From CAJCJE01 sp036494465 (GTDB lineage: Bacteria; Actinomycetota; Actinomycetes; Mycobacteriales; Pseudonocardiaceae), in NCBI GenBank assembly GCA_036494465.1, contig DASXOJ010000271.1, forward strand, positions 12,803-76,802: 64,000 nt of DNA, written 5' to 3'. The notes under the pieces were generated by a model. It was not told the origin of the DNA. It was given only the letters and a program-made list of their open reading frames with translations, and did not search any database. The translations under genes and the position numbers were made by a program. Shown one piece after another: positions 43,289-51,962 of this stretch. How positions within the stretch are numbered: the stretch's first letter is position 1; every line of letters begins with the position of its first letter.

Positions 43289-43382
43289 GCTGGCCGACCG
43301 TACGAGCGGCTCAGTCACCGTGTCAACACCGGATTTCGGCGCATTGACCCTCTCGATCGCACCAGCTACTCTATCGACATAC

Positions 43383-43396
43383 GGAAAAATACTTCC
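43383..43396. promoter_or_regulatory. AllR-like box upstream of hyi
   Basis: GGAA-AAATAC-TTCC lies 41 bp before the hyi start. Its right flank TTCCACGATA matches CTCCACGATA beside the box in the iclR-aceB region in nine of ten bases, supporting a shared regulator. Confidence 0.6.
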
Positions 43397-43436
43397 ACGA
43401 TACGAAATTTGATCGAGATCAGGACGAGGAGCGATC

Positions 43437-44261
43437 GTGCGTGGCCACAACCTCCGCTACGCGGTGAACCTGTCCATCCTGTTCACCGAGCTGGACCTGC
43501 TCGACCGCCCGGCCGCCGCCAAAGCGGCAGGCTTCGACGCGGTCGAGTTCTGGTGGCCGTTCAGCACGGCAACGCCCCGCGCCACCGAGGTGAACGCCTT
43601 CGTCGCCGCGATCACCGACGCCGACGTGCGACTCGTGGGGCTCAACTTCTTCGCCGGTGACCTCGCGGCGGGGGAGCGCGGCGTCGTGTCGCTGCCGCGC
43701 CGGGTCGACGAGTTCAAGGCAGGCGTCGACCTCGCCGTCGAGATCGGGCGAGTGCTGCACTGCCCCGCGTTCAACGCCCTGTACGGCAACCGCATCGACG
43801 CGGCATCCGCCTCCGAACAGGACGCCGTCGCGCTCGGCGCACTGCGCTACGCCGCCAAGGCCGTCGCGGACATCGGCGCGACCGTCCTGCTCGAACCGGT
43901 CAGCGGCATCCCCAGCTATCCGCTGCGCACCGCGGCCGACGTCATCACCGTGCTGGACAACGTCGGCGCGCCCAACATCGGCCTGCTCGCCGACCTCTAC
44001 CACCTCGCCGTCAACGGGGACGACGTCGCCGAGGCCATCACCAAGCACACCGACCGGATCGCGCACGTGCAGATCGCGGACGCGCCCGGTCGCGGTGAAC
44101 CCGGCAGCGGCGACCTACCCCTCGACGACTGGCTCGAGGCACTCGCCGCCAACGGTTACGACGGCTACGTCGCCGCCGAGTACAAGCCGACGGTGCGCAG
44201 CACGGACAGCTTCGGATGGGTTGGTTCGACGCGGATGTCAGCCAACACGGTGGAGGAGTAG
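43437..44261 (+). CDS. hyi: Hydroxypyruvate isomerase
   Basis: 274 residues, a xylose-isomerase-like TIM barrel. AAGFDAVEFWWPF, LLEPVSGIPSYPL with a metal-site Glu and RIAHVQIADAPGRGEPG are typical of Hyi proteins. It interconverts hydroxypyruvate and tartronate semialdehyde and accompanies gcl and glxR in glyoxylate loci. The GTG at 43437 has GAGGAG about six bases upstream. Four bases separate it from glxR. Confidence 0.92.
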   Translation: MRGHNLRYAVNLSILFTELDLLDRPAAAKAAGFDAVEFWWPFSTATPRATEVNAFVAAITDADVRLVGLNFFAGDLAAGERGVVSLPRRVDEFKAGVDLAVEIGRVLHCPAFNALYGNRIDAASASEQDAVALGALRYAAKAVADIGATVLLEPVSGIPSYPLRTAADVITVLDNVGAPNIGLLADLYHLAVNGDDVAEAITKHTDRIAHVQIADAPGRGEPGSGDLPLDDWLEALAANGYDGYVAAEYKPTVRSTDSFGWVGSTRMSANTVEE

Positions 44262-44264
44262 GAC

Positions 44265-45140
44265 ATGACAACCATCGGATTCATCGGACTCGGCATCATG
44301 GGCGGCCCCATGGCCGAACACCTGATCGCAGCGGGCAACCAGGTCGCCGGGTTCTCGCTGGGCAGCGAATGGGGCCCCCGGCTCAGCGCGGCGGGCGGGC
44401 GCGTCGCGGTCGACATCGCCGACGCGGTGGCCGACGTCGACGTCGTGATCACCATGCTGCCCAACCACCCCGAGGTCGAACACGTGGTGCTCGGCGACAA
44501 GGGCGTGCTCGCCTCGGCCCGCCCCGGCACGTTGCTGATCGACATGAGCACCATCCGCCCGGAAAGCTCCACCGCGATCGCGACGGCCGCCGCCGAACGC
44601 GACATCCGCGTGCTGGACGCCCCGGTATCCGGCGGGGAAGCGGGCGCCAAACAAGGCACACTGTCCATCATGGTCGGTGGCAGCGCCGAGGATTTCGCTG
44701 CCGCGCAACCGATCCTCGACGCGGTCGGCAAGACCATCGTGCACGTCGGCCCGCACGGCGCTGGCCAGACCGTCAAAGCGGCCAACCAACTCGTCGTCGC
44801 AGGCACCTTCGCACTGGTCAGCGAGGCGATCGTGCTGCTCGAAGCGTCCGGAGTGGACGCCAAAGCCGGTCTCGACGTGCTCGCCGGCGGCCTCGCCGCC
44901 AGCCGCATCCTCGACCTCAAACGCGAATCGATGCTCGCTCGCCAGTTCACCCCCGGCTTCCGCATCGACCTGCACCACAAGGACATGGGCATCGCGACCG
45001 CAGCCGCACGGTCAGCCGATGTCGCGCTGCCGGTCACCGGGCTGATCGCCCAGCTGATGGCGGCCGCGCGGTCGATGGGCTTCGGCTCGCTCGACCACTC
45101 CGCACTGCTCAAAGTCATCGAAGCGCTCTCCGGTCGATAG
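44265..45140 (+). CDS. glxR: 2-hydroxy-3-oxopropionate (tartronate semialdehyde) reductase
   Basis: 291 residues of the beta-hydroxyacid dehydrogenase family. GFIGLGIMGGPMAEHL is the cofactor motif, DAPVSGGEAGAKQGTLSIMVGG the substrate site, and GQTVKAANQLVVAG contains the catalytic Lys. It reduces the product of glyoxylate carboligase to glycerate. It lies in the hyi-glxR-gcl operon. Confidence 0.93.
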   Translation: MTTIGFIGLGIMGGPMAEHLIAAGNQVAGFSLGSEWGPRLSAAGGRVAVDIADAVADVDVVITMLPNHPEVEHVVLGDKGVLASARPGTLLIDMSTIRPESSTAIATAAAERDIRVLDAPVSGGEAGAKQGTLSIMVGGSAEDFAAAQPILDAVGKTIVHVGPHGAGQTVKAANQLVVAGTFALVSEAIVLLEASGVDAKAGLDVLAGGLAASRILDLKRESMLARQFTPGFRIDLHHKDMGIATAAARSADVALPVTGLIAQLMAAARSMGFGSLDHSALLKVIEALSGR

Positions 45141-45167
45141 CGCTCGTCTGTAAGGAAGGCGTCTGCC

Positions 45168-46883
45168 ATGCCTCGAATCCCCGTCATGCGGGCCGTCGTC
45201 GACATCCTGTTGTCCGAAGGCGTCGACGTCACGTTCGGCTGTCCCGGCGCGGCGATCCTGCCGCTCTATGCGGCAATGCAGGACAGCGAGATGCGGCACC
45301 TGATCGTCCGGCACGAGGAAGGCGCGACGCACATGGCCGACGGCTGGTCGCGCACCACCGGCAACGTCGGGGTCGCGATCGGCACGTCCGGCCCGGCCGG
45401 CACGAACATGATCACCGGTCTCTACACCGCGCAGGCGGACTCCGTGCCGATCCTGTGCATCACCGGCCAGGCAGTGTCGACGAAACTGCACGAGGAAGCG
45501 TTCCAGGCCGTCGACATCGTGGAAATCGCCAAGCCGGTCACGAAATGGGCCGTCCAGGTGCACAAGGCCGAGCAGGCACCGTGGATCTTCCGCGAAGCCT
45601 TCCGCATCGCCCGGTCCGGCCGCCCCGGACCCGTGCTCATCGACCTCCCGCTGGACGTGCAGAAGCAGGAAATCGAATGGGACAGCGAGATCGACGCACG
45701 GCTGCCCGTGCCTGCCGTCACCCCGCACCTGCCACGCGTGCAGCGCGCACTGGACATGCTGCTCACCGCCGAGCGTCCGTTGATCCTCGCGGGCGGTGGC
45801 GTCGTGCTCGGTGAAGCGAGCGAGAAGCTGCGGCTGCTCGCCGAACACCTGGACATTCCGGTCCAGGTCACGTTGATGGGCAAGGGCTCGTTCCGCGAAG
45901 ACCACGAACTGTTCGCCGGTATCACCGGCATCCAGACCCAGCAACGGTGGGCGAACGCGACCTTCCTGGAGTCGGACGTCGTGCTCGCGCTCGGCGCGCG
46001 CTTCGGCGACCGGCACACCGGCGACCTGTCGGTGTATCGCGGCGACCGCAAGTTCATCCACGTCGACATCGAACCGACCCAGCTCGGCAAGGTCTTCGGA
46101 CCCGACCTCGGCATCGTCTCCGACACCGGCGAGTTCCTGGACGCCCTGCTGGAGCTCGCCAAGTCGCACCGCGTCTCGGCCCGGCCCCAGTGGACCGCGC
46201 GCGTCGGCGAACTCAAAGGCACGCTCGGCAGGCGCGAGGACTTCGACACCGTGCCGATCAAGGCGCCCAGGGTGTTCAAGGAACTCAACGAGGTGTTCTC
46301 CGAACAGACGTACTTCGTCACCGCGATCGGGCTCTACCAGATCTGGTCCGGCCAGTTCCAGCGCGCGTTCCTGCCAAGGCACTACCAGGTCTGCGGTCAG
46401 GCGGGCCCGCTCGGCTGGGAGATCCCGGCCGCGATCGGCGTGAAATCCGCGCGCCCGGAAGCGGAGGTCGTCGCGGTCGTCGGCGACTACTCGTTCCAGT
46501 TCCTGGTCGAGGAGCTGGCTGTCGCCGCCCAGTACAACACGCCATTCGTGATCGTCATGATCAACAACGAGTACCTCGGGCTGATCCGGCAGGCCGAGAC
46601 CGGGTATGGCATGAACTACCAGGTCGACATCCACTACGACGACAACGGCACCGACAACGTCAAGGTGATGGAGGCGTACGGGTGCGCGGGGCGGCGCGTG
46701 ACGCAGCCGGGCGAGATCGCGCCGACGATCGAATGGGCCAGGAAGGAAGCGGAGCGGATCGGCCGCCCGGTGCTCGTGGAGATCATGGTCGACCGCGAAG
46801 CCAACGCGTCCATGGGCGCGTCGATCGACGCGATCAACGAATTCGAGCCCCTGCCCGAAGCCGACCTGACCCCAGCAGGCTGA
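45168..46883 (+). CDS. gcl: Glyoxylate carboligase
   Basis: 571 residues with the three ThDP-enzyme domains. GCPGAAILPLYAAM, TSGPAGTNMITGLYTAQADSVP and GQAGPLGWEIPAAIGV match Gcl closely, and VGDYSFQFLVEEL is the ThDP motif. It joins two glyoxylates to tartronate semialdehyde. The E. coli enzyme is known for Val51 where other ThDP enzymes have Glu; here that site reads RHEEGA, so the Glu is present (E50). Neighbours hyi and glxR support Gcl over acetolactate synthase. The ribosome site is AAGGAAGG before the ATG. Confidence 0.9.
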   Translation: MPRIPVMRAVVDILLSEGVDVTFGCPGAAILPLYAAMQDSEMRHLIVRHEEGATHMADGWSRTTGNVGVAIGTSGPAGTNMITGLYTAQADSVPILCITGQAVSTKLHEEAFQAVDIVEIAKPVTKWAVQVHKAEQAPWIFREAFRIARSGRPGPVLIDLPLDVQKQEIEWDSEIDARLPVPAVTPHLPRVQRALDMLLTAERPLILAGGGVVLGEASEKLRLLAEHLDIPVQVTLMGKGSFREDHELFAGITGIQTQQRWANATFLESDVVLALGARFGDRHTGDLSVYRGDRKFIHVDIEPTQLGKVFGPDLGIVSDTGEFLDALLELAKSHRVSARPQWTARVGELKGTLGRREDFDTVPIKAPRVFKELNEVFSEQTYFVTAIGLYQIWSGQFQRAFLPRHYQVCGQAGPLGWEIPAAIGVKSARPEAEVVAVVGDYSFQFLVEELAVAAQYNTPFVIVMINNEYLGLIRQAETGYGMNYQVDIHYDDNGTDNVKVMEAYGCAGRRVTQPGEIAPTIEWARKEAERIGRPVLVEIMVDREANASMGASIDAINEFEPLPEADLTPAG

Positions 46884-47080
46884 CCGAGCCGACGGCATCC
46901 ACCCAGCTCAGGCCCATTTCCCAAGTTCGCGAATTTCCTTCACCCCCCAATCCATCCCCCACCACTCCCTGGGGGGCGACCCCCGCTCAGCCTAACCGCG
47001 CGCGCCGCCGAAGCAAGGCGCGGCGGCGGCGCTGTGGATAACTCGCCGGGCGGCTGGGGGCTGTGGATGAGCGATTTGCG

Positions 47081-47115
47081 GATCGGCGGGTGCGTGTTAG
47101 GCGCACCCGCCGATC
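47081..47115. terminator. Perfect 14-bp hairpin upstream of glycerate kinase
   Basis: GATCGGCGGGTGCG (47081-47094) pairs with CGCACCCGCCGATC (47102-47115) around a 7-base loop. It could end the gcl transcript, though no T-run follows. Confidence 0.6.
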
Positions 47116-47146
47116 GGGCGTTGTTGAATGGGGGCGTTGTTGAATG
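47116..47146 (+). repeat. Direct repeat GGGCGTTGTTGAATG
   Basis: The 15-base word occurs at 47116-47130 and 47132-47146, a 16-bp period, immediately after the hairpin and about 34-46 bp before the Shine-Dalgarno sequence of the glycerate kinase gene. Confidence 0.7.
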
Positions 47147-47207
47147 AGAGCAGCCGACGCGAACCCGCGGCGCCCGACCAAGGAGGACGACCATCGCTGA
47201 AGCGCAC

Positions 47208-48317
47208 GTGCTCGTCGCACCGGACAAGTTCAAGGGCTCGCAGACCGCCGAGCAGGTCGCGACCGCGATCGCCGATGGCATCCACGACGTACTGCCGAAG
47301 CAGGTGGTGCGCGCGGTGCCGGTCGCCGATGGCGGCGACGGCACCGTGGACGCGGCGCTGGCGGCGGGCTTCACCCGGCTCGACGTGTCCGCGCACGGCC
47401 CGACCGGCGCGCCCCTCGACGCGGTAATCGCGGTGCGGGACGGCGTCGCCGTGGTGGAGACGGCGGCCGCGTGCGGGTTGGTGCGGTTGCCGGGCGGGCG
47501 GCTCGCGCCGATGACCGCGACCAGTTTCGGCGCGGGCGAGCTGGTTCGCGCCGCGCTGGCGGCGGGTTGCCGCACGATCGTGCTGGGGGTCGGCGGCAGC
47601 GCGAGCACCGACGGCGGCGCCGGGATGTTGCAGGCGCTCGGCGCAGGCGTGTTCGACGCGGCCGGGGTCGCGCTGCCGCATGGCGGCGGAGCACTGGCCG
47701 ACGTCGCGACCATCGATACGTCCACTATGGATGGTCGACTGGTCGGCGCGGACATCGTGCTCGCCTGCGACGTCGACAATCCGCTGCTCGGCAAGGACGG
47801 CGCCGCCACGACGTTCGGACCGCAGAAGGGCGCGGATCCGACGCAGGTCGGGCAACTACAGAGCGGGCTGGCGCGCTGGGCGAAGGTCCTCGGCACTGCG
47901 ACCGGCCGAGACATGGCCGATACGCCAGGCGCAGGCGCAGCGGGCGGCATCGGCTATGCGGCACTGGCGGGGCTTGGCGCACAGCGGCGACCGGGGATCG
48001 AATTGTTGCTGGAACTGGTCGGCTTCGACGAACAACTTGCCGGTGCGCGGCTGGTGATCACCGGCGAGGGCTCACTGGACGAACAGACCCTGCATGGCAA
48101 GGCGCCAGCGGGAGTGGCCGCCCGCGCGGCGGGGATACCGGTGGTCGCGGTGGCCGGACGCTGTCTGCTGTCGGCCGAGCGACTCGGCGAAGCGGACATC
48201 GCCGCCGCGTACCCGCTCAGCGACCTCGAACCCGACCCGACGCGCAGCATGGCGAACGCCAGGCAACTCGTGCGGCAGGTCGGCGCGCGCATCGCGCGGG
48301 ACTGGCTGGGGGCGTGA
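47208..48317 (+). CDS. glxK: Glycerate kinase (GlxK family)
   Basis: 369 residues. LVAPDKFKGSQTAEQVA, VADGGDGTVDAAL, VLGVGGSASTDGGAGML and VITGEGSLDEQTLHGKAP are the family's signatures. It phosphorylates glycerate from GlxR and so feeds glyoxylate carbon into glycolysis. The GTG at 47208 is the first standard start, but the perfect AAGGAGG (47180-47186) is 21 bases away. It is six bases from an in-frame ATC at 47193, which would add IAEAH, matching the MAEAHVL-type start of relatives. True initiation at ATC is therefore suspected. The stop overlaps allB (TGATG). Confidence 0.92.
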   Translation: MLVAPDKFKGSQTAEQVATAIADGIHDVLPKQVVRAVPVADGGDGTVDAALAAGFTRLDVSAHGPTGAPLDAVIAVRDGVAVVETAAACGLVRLPGGRLAPMTATSFGAGELVRAALAAGCRTIVLGVGGSASTDGGAGMLQALGAGVFDAAGVALPHGGGALADVATIDTSTMDGRLVGADIVLACDVDNPLLGKDGAATTFGPQKGADPTQVGQLQSGLARWAKVLGTATGRDMADTPGAGAAGGIGYAALAGLGAQRRPGIELLLELVGFDEQLAGARLVITGEGSLDEQTLHGKAPAGVAARAAGIPVVAVAGRCLLSAERLGEADIAAAYPLSDLEPDPTRSMANARQLVRQVGARIARDWLGA

Positions 48318-49639
48318 TGCTCGACCTCCTGATCCGCGCGCATCGCGCGGTCACCACGACCGGCATGCGCCCGGCGACGATCGGCGTCCGCGACGGCCGC
48401 ATCGTGTCCATCGGCGAAACTGGACCCGCGGCACAGCAGATCGACCTCGCCGAGGACGAGGTGCTGCTGCCCGGCCTTGTCGACAGCCACGTGCACATCA
48501 ACGAGCCCGGCCGCACCGAATGGGAAGGCTTCGAGAGCGCGACGCGCGCGGCAGCGGCAGGCGGCGTGACCACCGTGATCGACATGCCGCTGAACAGCAT
48601 CCCACCGACCATCGACAGTTCCGCGCTCGCGGCAAAGCAAGCAGCCGCGCGCGGGCGGGTGCACGTCGATGTCGGGTTCTGGGGCGGAGCGGTAGGCGGC
48701 AACCTCAGCGAACTGGCGGCGCTGGCCGAAAAAGGCGTGTTCGGGTTCAAAGGGTTCCTGCTGCACTCGGGTGTCGACGAGTTCGGCCACCTGGACCATG
48801 CCGCGCTCACCGAGACCATGGCGGAGATCGCGCGCCTGGACGCGATGCTGATCGTGCACGCCGAGGACGCGAAGACGATCGCCGCCGCGCCACCCGCGCA
48901 CGGTCGGCGCTACGCGGATTTTCTCGCGTCGCGACCGGCAGCGGCGGAGAACGTCGCGATCGCGGAGATCATCGAGCTGGCCGAGCGGTTCGGGGCGCGG
49001 GCGCACATCCTGCACCTGTCCAGTGCCGAGGCGCTCGACATGATCGCGGACGCGCGCAGCCGAGGGGTCGCGCTGACCGTGGAGACGTGCCCGCATTACC
49101 TCACGTTCTGCGCCGAGGAGATCCCGGACAGCGCGACCGAGTTCAAGTGCTGCCCGCCTATCCGCGAAGCCGCCAACCGGGAACTGCTCTGGGCGGCTCT
49201 CCGAGAAGGCGTCATCGACTGCATCGTCAGCGATCACTCGCCGTGCACGCCGGATCTGAAGCGCTTCGACGTGGGGGACTTCGGGTTGGCCTGGGGTGGC
49301 ATCGCCGGTTTGCAACTGGGCCTGTCCGCGATCTGGACGCAGGCCAGGCAACGTGGCTTCGAACTGTCCGATGTGGTCGGATGGCTGGCGAAGGGGCCCG
49401 CGGATCTGGTCGGGCTGACGAACAAAGGGCGGATCGAGGTCGGCGCGGACGCGGACTTCTGCGTCTTCGCACCGGACGATGCCTTCGTGGTGGACGTCCG
49501 GAAGCTCGCGCATCGCAACCCGGTCAGCGCCTATCACGACCGGCCGCTCGCCGGAGTTGTGCGCCAGACCTGGTTGCGGGGCAGGCGAATCACCGGTGAC
49601 GAGCCGATCGGCGAACTGTTGTCGCGGAAGGGAACCTGA
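48317..49639 (+). CDS. allB: Allantoinase
   Basis: 440 residues of the cyclic amidohydrolase family. GLVDSHVHINEPGRTEWEG supplies the first metal ligands, FGFKGFL contains the carbamylated Lys, and VSDHSPCTPDLK the catalytic Asp region. It opens allantoin to allantoate. The ATG overlaps the glycerate kinase stop, and the stop overlaps the allantoicase ATG, so the three genes are coupled. Confidence 0.95.
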   Translation: MLDLLIRAHRAVTTTGMRPATIGVRDGRIVSIGETGPAAQQIDLAEDEVLLPGLVDSHVHINEPGRTEWEGFESATRAAAAGGVTTVIDMPLNSIPPTIDSSALAAKQAAARGRVHVDVGFWGGAVGGNLSELAALAEKGVFGFKGFLLHSGVDEFGHLDHAALTETMAEIARLDAMLIVHAEDAKTIAAAPPAHGRRYADFLASRPAAAENVAIAEIIELAERFGARAHILHLSSAEALDMIADARSRGVALTVETCPHYLTFCAEEIPDSATEFKCCPPIREAANRELLWAALREGVIDCIVSDHSPCTPDLKRFDVGDFGLAWGGIAGLQLGLSAIWTQARQRGFELSDVVGWLAKGPADLVGLTNKGRIEVGADADFCVFAPDDAFVVDVRKLAHRNPVSAYHDRPLAGVVRQTWLRGRRITGDEPIGELLSRKGT

Positions 49640-50664
49640 TGACCGAGGACGAGCTCCTGGCCCAACTGCCCGATCTGGCCTCGCGCCGGGTCGGCGGCAG
49701 CGTGCTGGCGGCCAACGACGAGTTCTTCGCCGAGCGGGAGAACCTGATCAAGCCCGAGGAGCCGGTCTTCCGCCCGTTGACGTTCACTAACAAGGGCCAG
49801 GAGTACGACGGCTGGGAGACGCGGCGCAGGCGGCGCGAATCCGGTGATCACGACTGGGTCATCAGCCGGCTCGGAATTCCCGGAATTCCCAAGGTGATTG
49901 TCGTCGACACCGCCTTTTTCAAAGGCAACTTCCCGCCGTTCGCCACGGTCGAAGGGTGCGGGGTCGACGGATACCCGGACGTCGCCGAACTGGTCGACGC
50001 GGACTGGGAAACGATCGTCGATCACGCCGAACTGCGCGGCGACAGCAAGAACGTGTTCACCGTCGACGGTTCGACGCGGTACACGCACATCCGGTTGAAG
50101 ATCTTCCCGGATGGCGGCGTGGCGCGCCTGCGCGTGCACGGCGAGGCGGTGCCGGACCCGCGCTGGCTGACCGATGTGCCGCTCGACCTGGCCGCGTTGA
50201 GCAACGGTGGCACGGTGATCGAGTGCAGCGACTGGTTCTTCTCGCCGCCGAACAACATGTTGCAGCCCGGCGAATCGCGTTTCATGGCCGACGGCTGGGA
50301 AAGCGCGCGGCGCCGCGACGACGGGCACGACTGGGCGATCATCCGGTTGGCGGCGAAAGCGGTTCCGCGTGTGGTGGAAATCGACACAACGCACTACAAG
50401 GGAAACGCGCCGGATCGGGTGTCGCTGAGCGGTTTGGCCGACGGGGAATGGGTACCGATCCTGGCCGAGCAGCGCTTGCAACCGGATACCTCGCACCGAT
50501 TCCGGGTCGACGTCGAGCAGGCGATCGAGCAGATACGGCTGGACATCTTCCCGGACGGCGGCATCGGCCGGGTCCGGGTGTACGGGCGGCTCACCGAGGA
50601 AGCAGCGAGCGAACTGGCGCAACGGTGGCGTCGCGCTTTGCCGAGGTCACAGAGTTACCTGTGA
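49639..50664 (+). CDS. alc: Allantoicase
   Basis: 341 residues composed of two similar jelly-roll halves, as usual. GQEYDGWETRRRRRESGDHDW and ADGWESARRRDDGHDWAIIRL are the repeated cores, each followed by a VEIDTTHYKGN-type segment. It hydrolyses allantoate to ureidoglycolate and urea. No urease or ureidoglycolate lyase gene is visible in the window. Confidence 0.94.
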   Translation: MTEDELLAQLPDLASRRVGGSVLAANDEFFAERENLIKPEEPVFRPLTFTNKGQEYDGWETRRRRRESGDHDWVISRLGIPGIPKVIVVDTAFFKGNFPPFATVEGCGVDGYPDVAELVDADWETIVDHAELRGDSKNVFTVDGSTRYTHIRLKIFPDGGVARLRVHGEAVPDPRWLTDVPLDLAALSNGGTVIECSDWFFSPPNNMLQPGESRFMADGWESARRRDDGHDWAIIRLAAKAVPRVVEIDTTHYKGNAPDRVSLSGLADGEWVPILAEQRLQPDTSHRFRVDVEQAIEQIRLDIFPDGGIGRVRVYGRLTEEAASELAQRWRRALPRSQSYL

Positions 50665-50741
50665 GGTAATCGCTTTCGTGTCGGTGGTGCGTCAGGGTTG
50701 ATCTCGTCGCAATGAGCGAGGACATCAACCAGGAGGACACC

Positions 50742-51104
50742 GTGAGTGACCTGACCAGCACCATCGACACCTATTTCGCCGCGTGGAACGAGACCGGCGC
50801 GCCGCGGCGCGCGGAGCTCATCGAGCAGGTCTGGGCGCCGGCGGGGCGCCTGATCGACCCGCCGCTGACCGGCGAGGGCCACCAGGGCATCAGCGACATG
50901 ATCGCAGCGGCGCACGGCCAGTTCCCCGGCTGCAAGTTCCGGCGGGTCAGCGCGGTCGACACCCACCACGACCAGCTGCGCGTCGCGTGGGAGCTGGTGA
51001 CGCCGGACGGCACCGTCGCGGTCGCCGGGACCGACGTTGGCGAGATCGACGACCAGGGCCGACTCGTGCGCATGGTCGGTTTCTTCGGCCCGATTCCGGC
51101 TTGA
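50742..51104 (+). CDS. SnoaL/NTF2-like small protein
   Basis: 120 residues. The start ISTIDTYFAAWNE-type helix, the middle GEGHQGISDMIAAAHGQFPGC and the final FFGPIP fit the NTF2-like cone fold of SnoaL proteins. The GTG at 50742 is chosen because AGGAGG lies five bases upstream; an ATG at 50712 in the same frame has none. Function is unknown. It is followed after 12 bp by an alpha/beta hydrolase gene and may be coexpressed with it. Confidence 0.8.
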   Translation: MSDLTSTIDTYFAAWNETGAPRRAELIEQVWAPAGRLIDPPLTGEGHQGISDMIAAAHGQFPGCKFRRVSAVDTHHDQLRVAWELVTPDGTVAVAGTDVGEIDDQGRLVRMVGFFGPIPA

Positions 51105-51116
51105 GGGGACGAGACC

Positions 51117-51962
51117 ATGCCAGCTGTCACTGGGGTAGGCGGAAATTCGCTGTTCACGTCCGCATGGGGCGAGGGGCGGCCGGTGGTCATGCTGGCCGGC
51201 GCCGGGATGAGTTCGACGATGTGGGACTACCAGCGGGTTTTCCTCGCGGACAACGGGTTCCGCACGATCGGCTACGACAGACGCGGTCACGGTCGCTCGG
51301 ATGATCCGGGCACCGGCTACGACTACGACACGTTGGCAGGTGACCTTGCCGCGGTGCTGGAGTTCCACGATGTGCGGGACGCCGTGCTGGTCGCGCATTC
51401 CATGGCGGGCGGAGAGGTTGTTCGCTGTCTGAGCCGGTATGGCTCGGCGCGGGTGGCGAAGATCGTGCTGGTGGCGACCACCTTGCCGTTCCCGGCCAAG
51501 ACCGAGGACAACCCGAACGGGGCCACCCCCGAACAAGCAGCGGCGCTGCGGGAGCGGTGGAAGCAGGACTTCGCGCAGTGGTTGGTGGAGCTGGCGCCGC
51601 CTTTCACCGGCGCCGGGCTGCCGGGCTGCGAGGTGTCGGACGCACTGGTGCGGCAAGGGATCGCGGACATGTTGCGGACCACGCTCCACGCGCATCTCGA
51701 ATGCAACAAGACCATTGTCGGTACCGACCTCCGCGCGGAGCTGACCAAGATCACGGTGCCGACCTTGATCGTGCACGGCGACTCGGATGTGTCGACGCCG
51801 ATCGAGATGTCCGGGCGTCGGCAGGCAGAGCTCATTCCGGGCAGCGAGTTGATCGTGTACGAGAACGCACCGCACGGTCTGATGTGGACGCATCGGGACC
51901 GGTTGAACGCGGACCTGCTGGCCTTCGTTCAACCGGCAGAGCGTCACAGCGTAGCGAGGTAG
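51117..51962 (+). CDS. Alpha/beta hydrolase
   Basis: 281 residues. The nucleophile elbow is AHSMAGGE, the acid is probably in VHGDSDVSTP, and the His is in NAPHGLMWTH. GYDRRGHGRSD is the typical stretch between strands. It resembles the cofactor-free haloperoxidase/esterase branch. No substrate can be named. It overlaps the 3' end of the convergent allophanate-hydrolase-like gene by 19 bases. Confidence 0.85.
   Translation: MPAVTGVGGNSLFTSAWGEGRPVVMLAGAGMSSTMWDYQRVFLADNGFRTIGYDRRGHGRSDDPGTGYDYDTLAGDLAAVLEFHDVRDAVLVAHSMAGGEVVRCLSRYGSARVAKIVLVATTLPFPAKTEDNPNGATPEQAAALRERWKQDFAQWLVELAPPFTGAGLPGCEVSDALVRQGIADMLRTTLHAHLECNKTIVGTDLRAELTKITVPTLIVHGDSDVSTPIEMSGRRQAELIPGSELIVYENAPHGLMWTHRDRLNADLLAFVQPAERHSVAR

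Larger units (their letters stand above)
46884..47192. other. Intergenic region between gcl and glycerate kinase genes
   Basis: Non-coding as far as I can see. It holds C- and G-runs after gcl, two DnaA-box-like words (TGTGGATAA at 47033-47041 and TGTGGATGA at 47062-47070), a 14-bp hairpin and a pair of direct repeats just before the next gene. The two DnaA-like words alone do not make an origin. Confidence 0.6.

Noticed and set aside
45168..46883. Acetolactate synthase
   Set aside because: Despite the Glu in RHEEGA, the rest of the sequence and the hyi-glxR neighbours match glyoxylate carboligase.
47033..47070. Replication origin based on two DnaA-like words
   Set aside because: Only two words, one imperfect, and no dnaA, dnaN or AT-rich unwinding element nearby.
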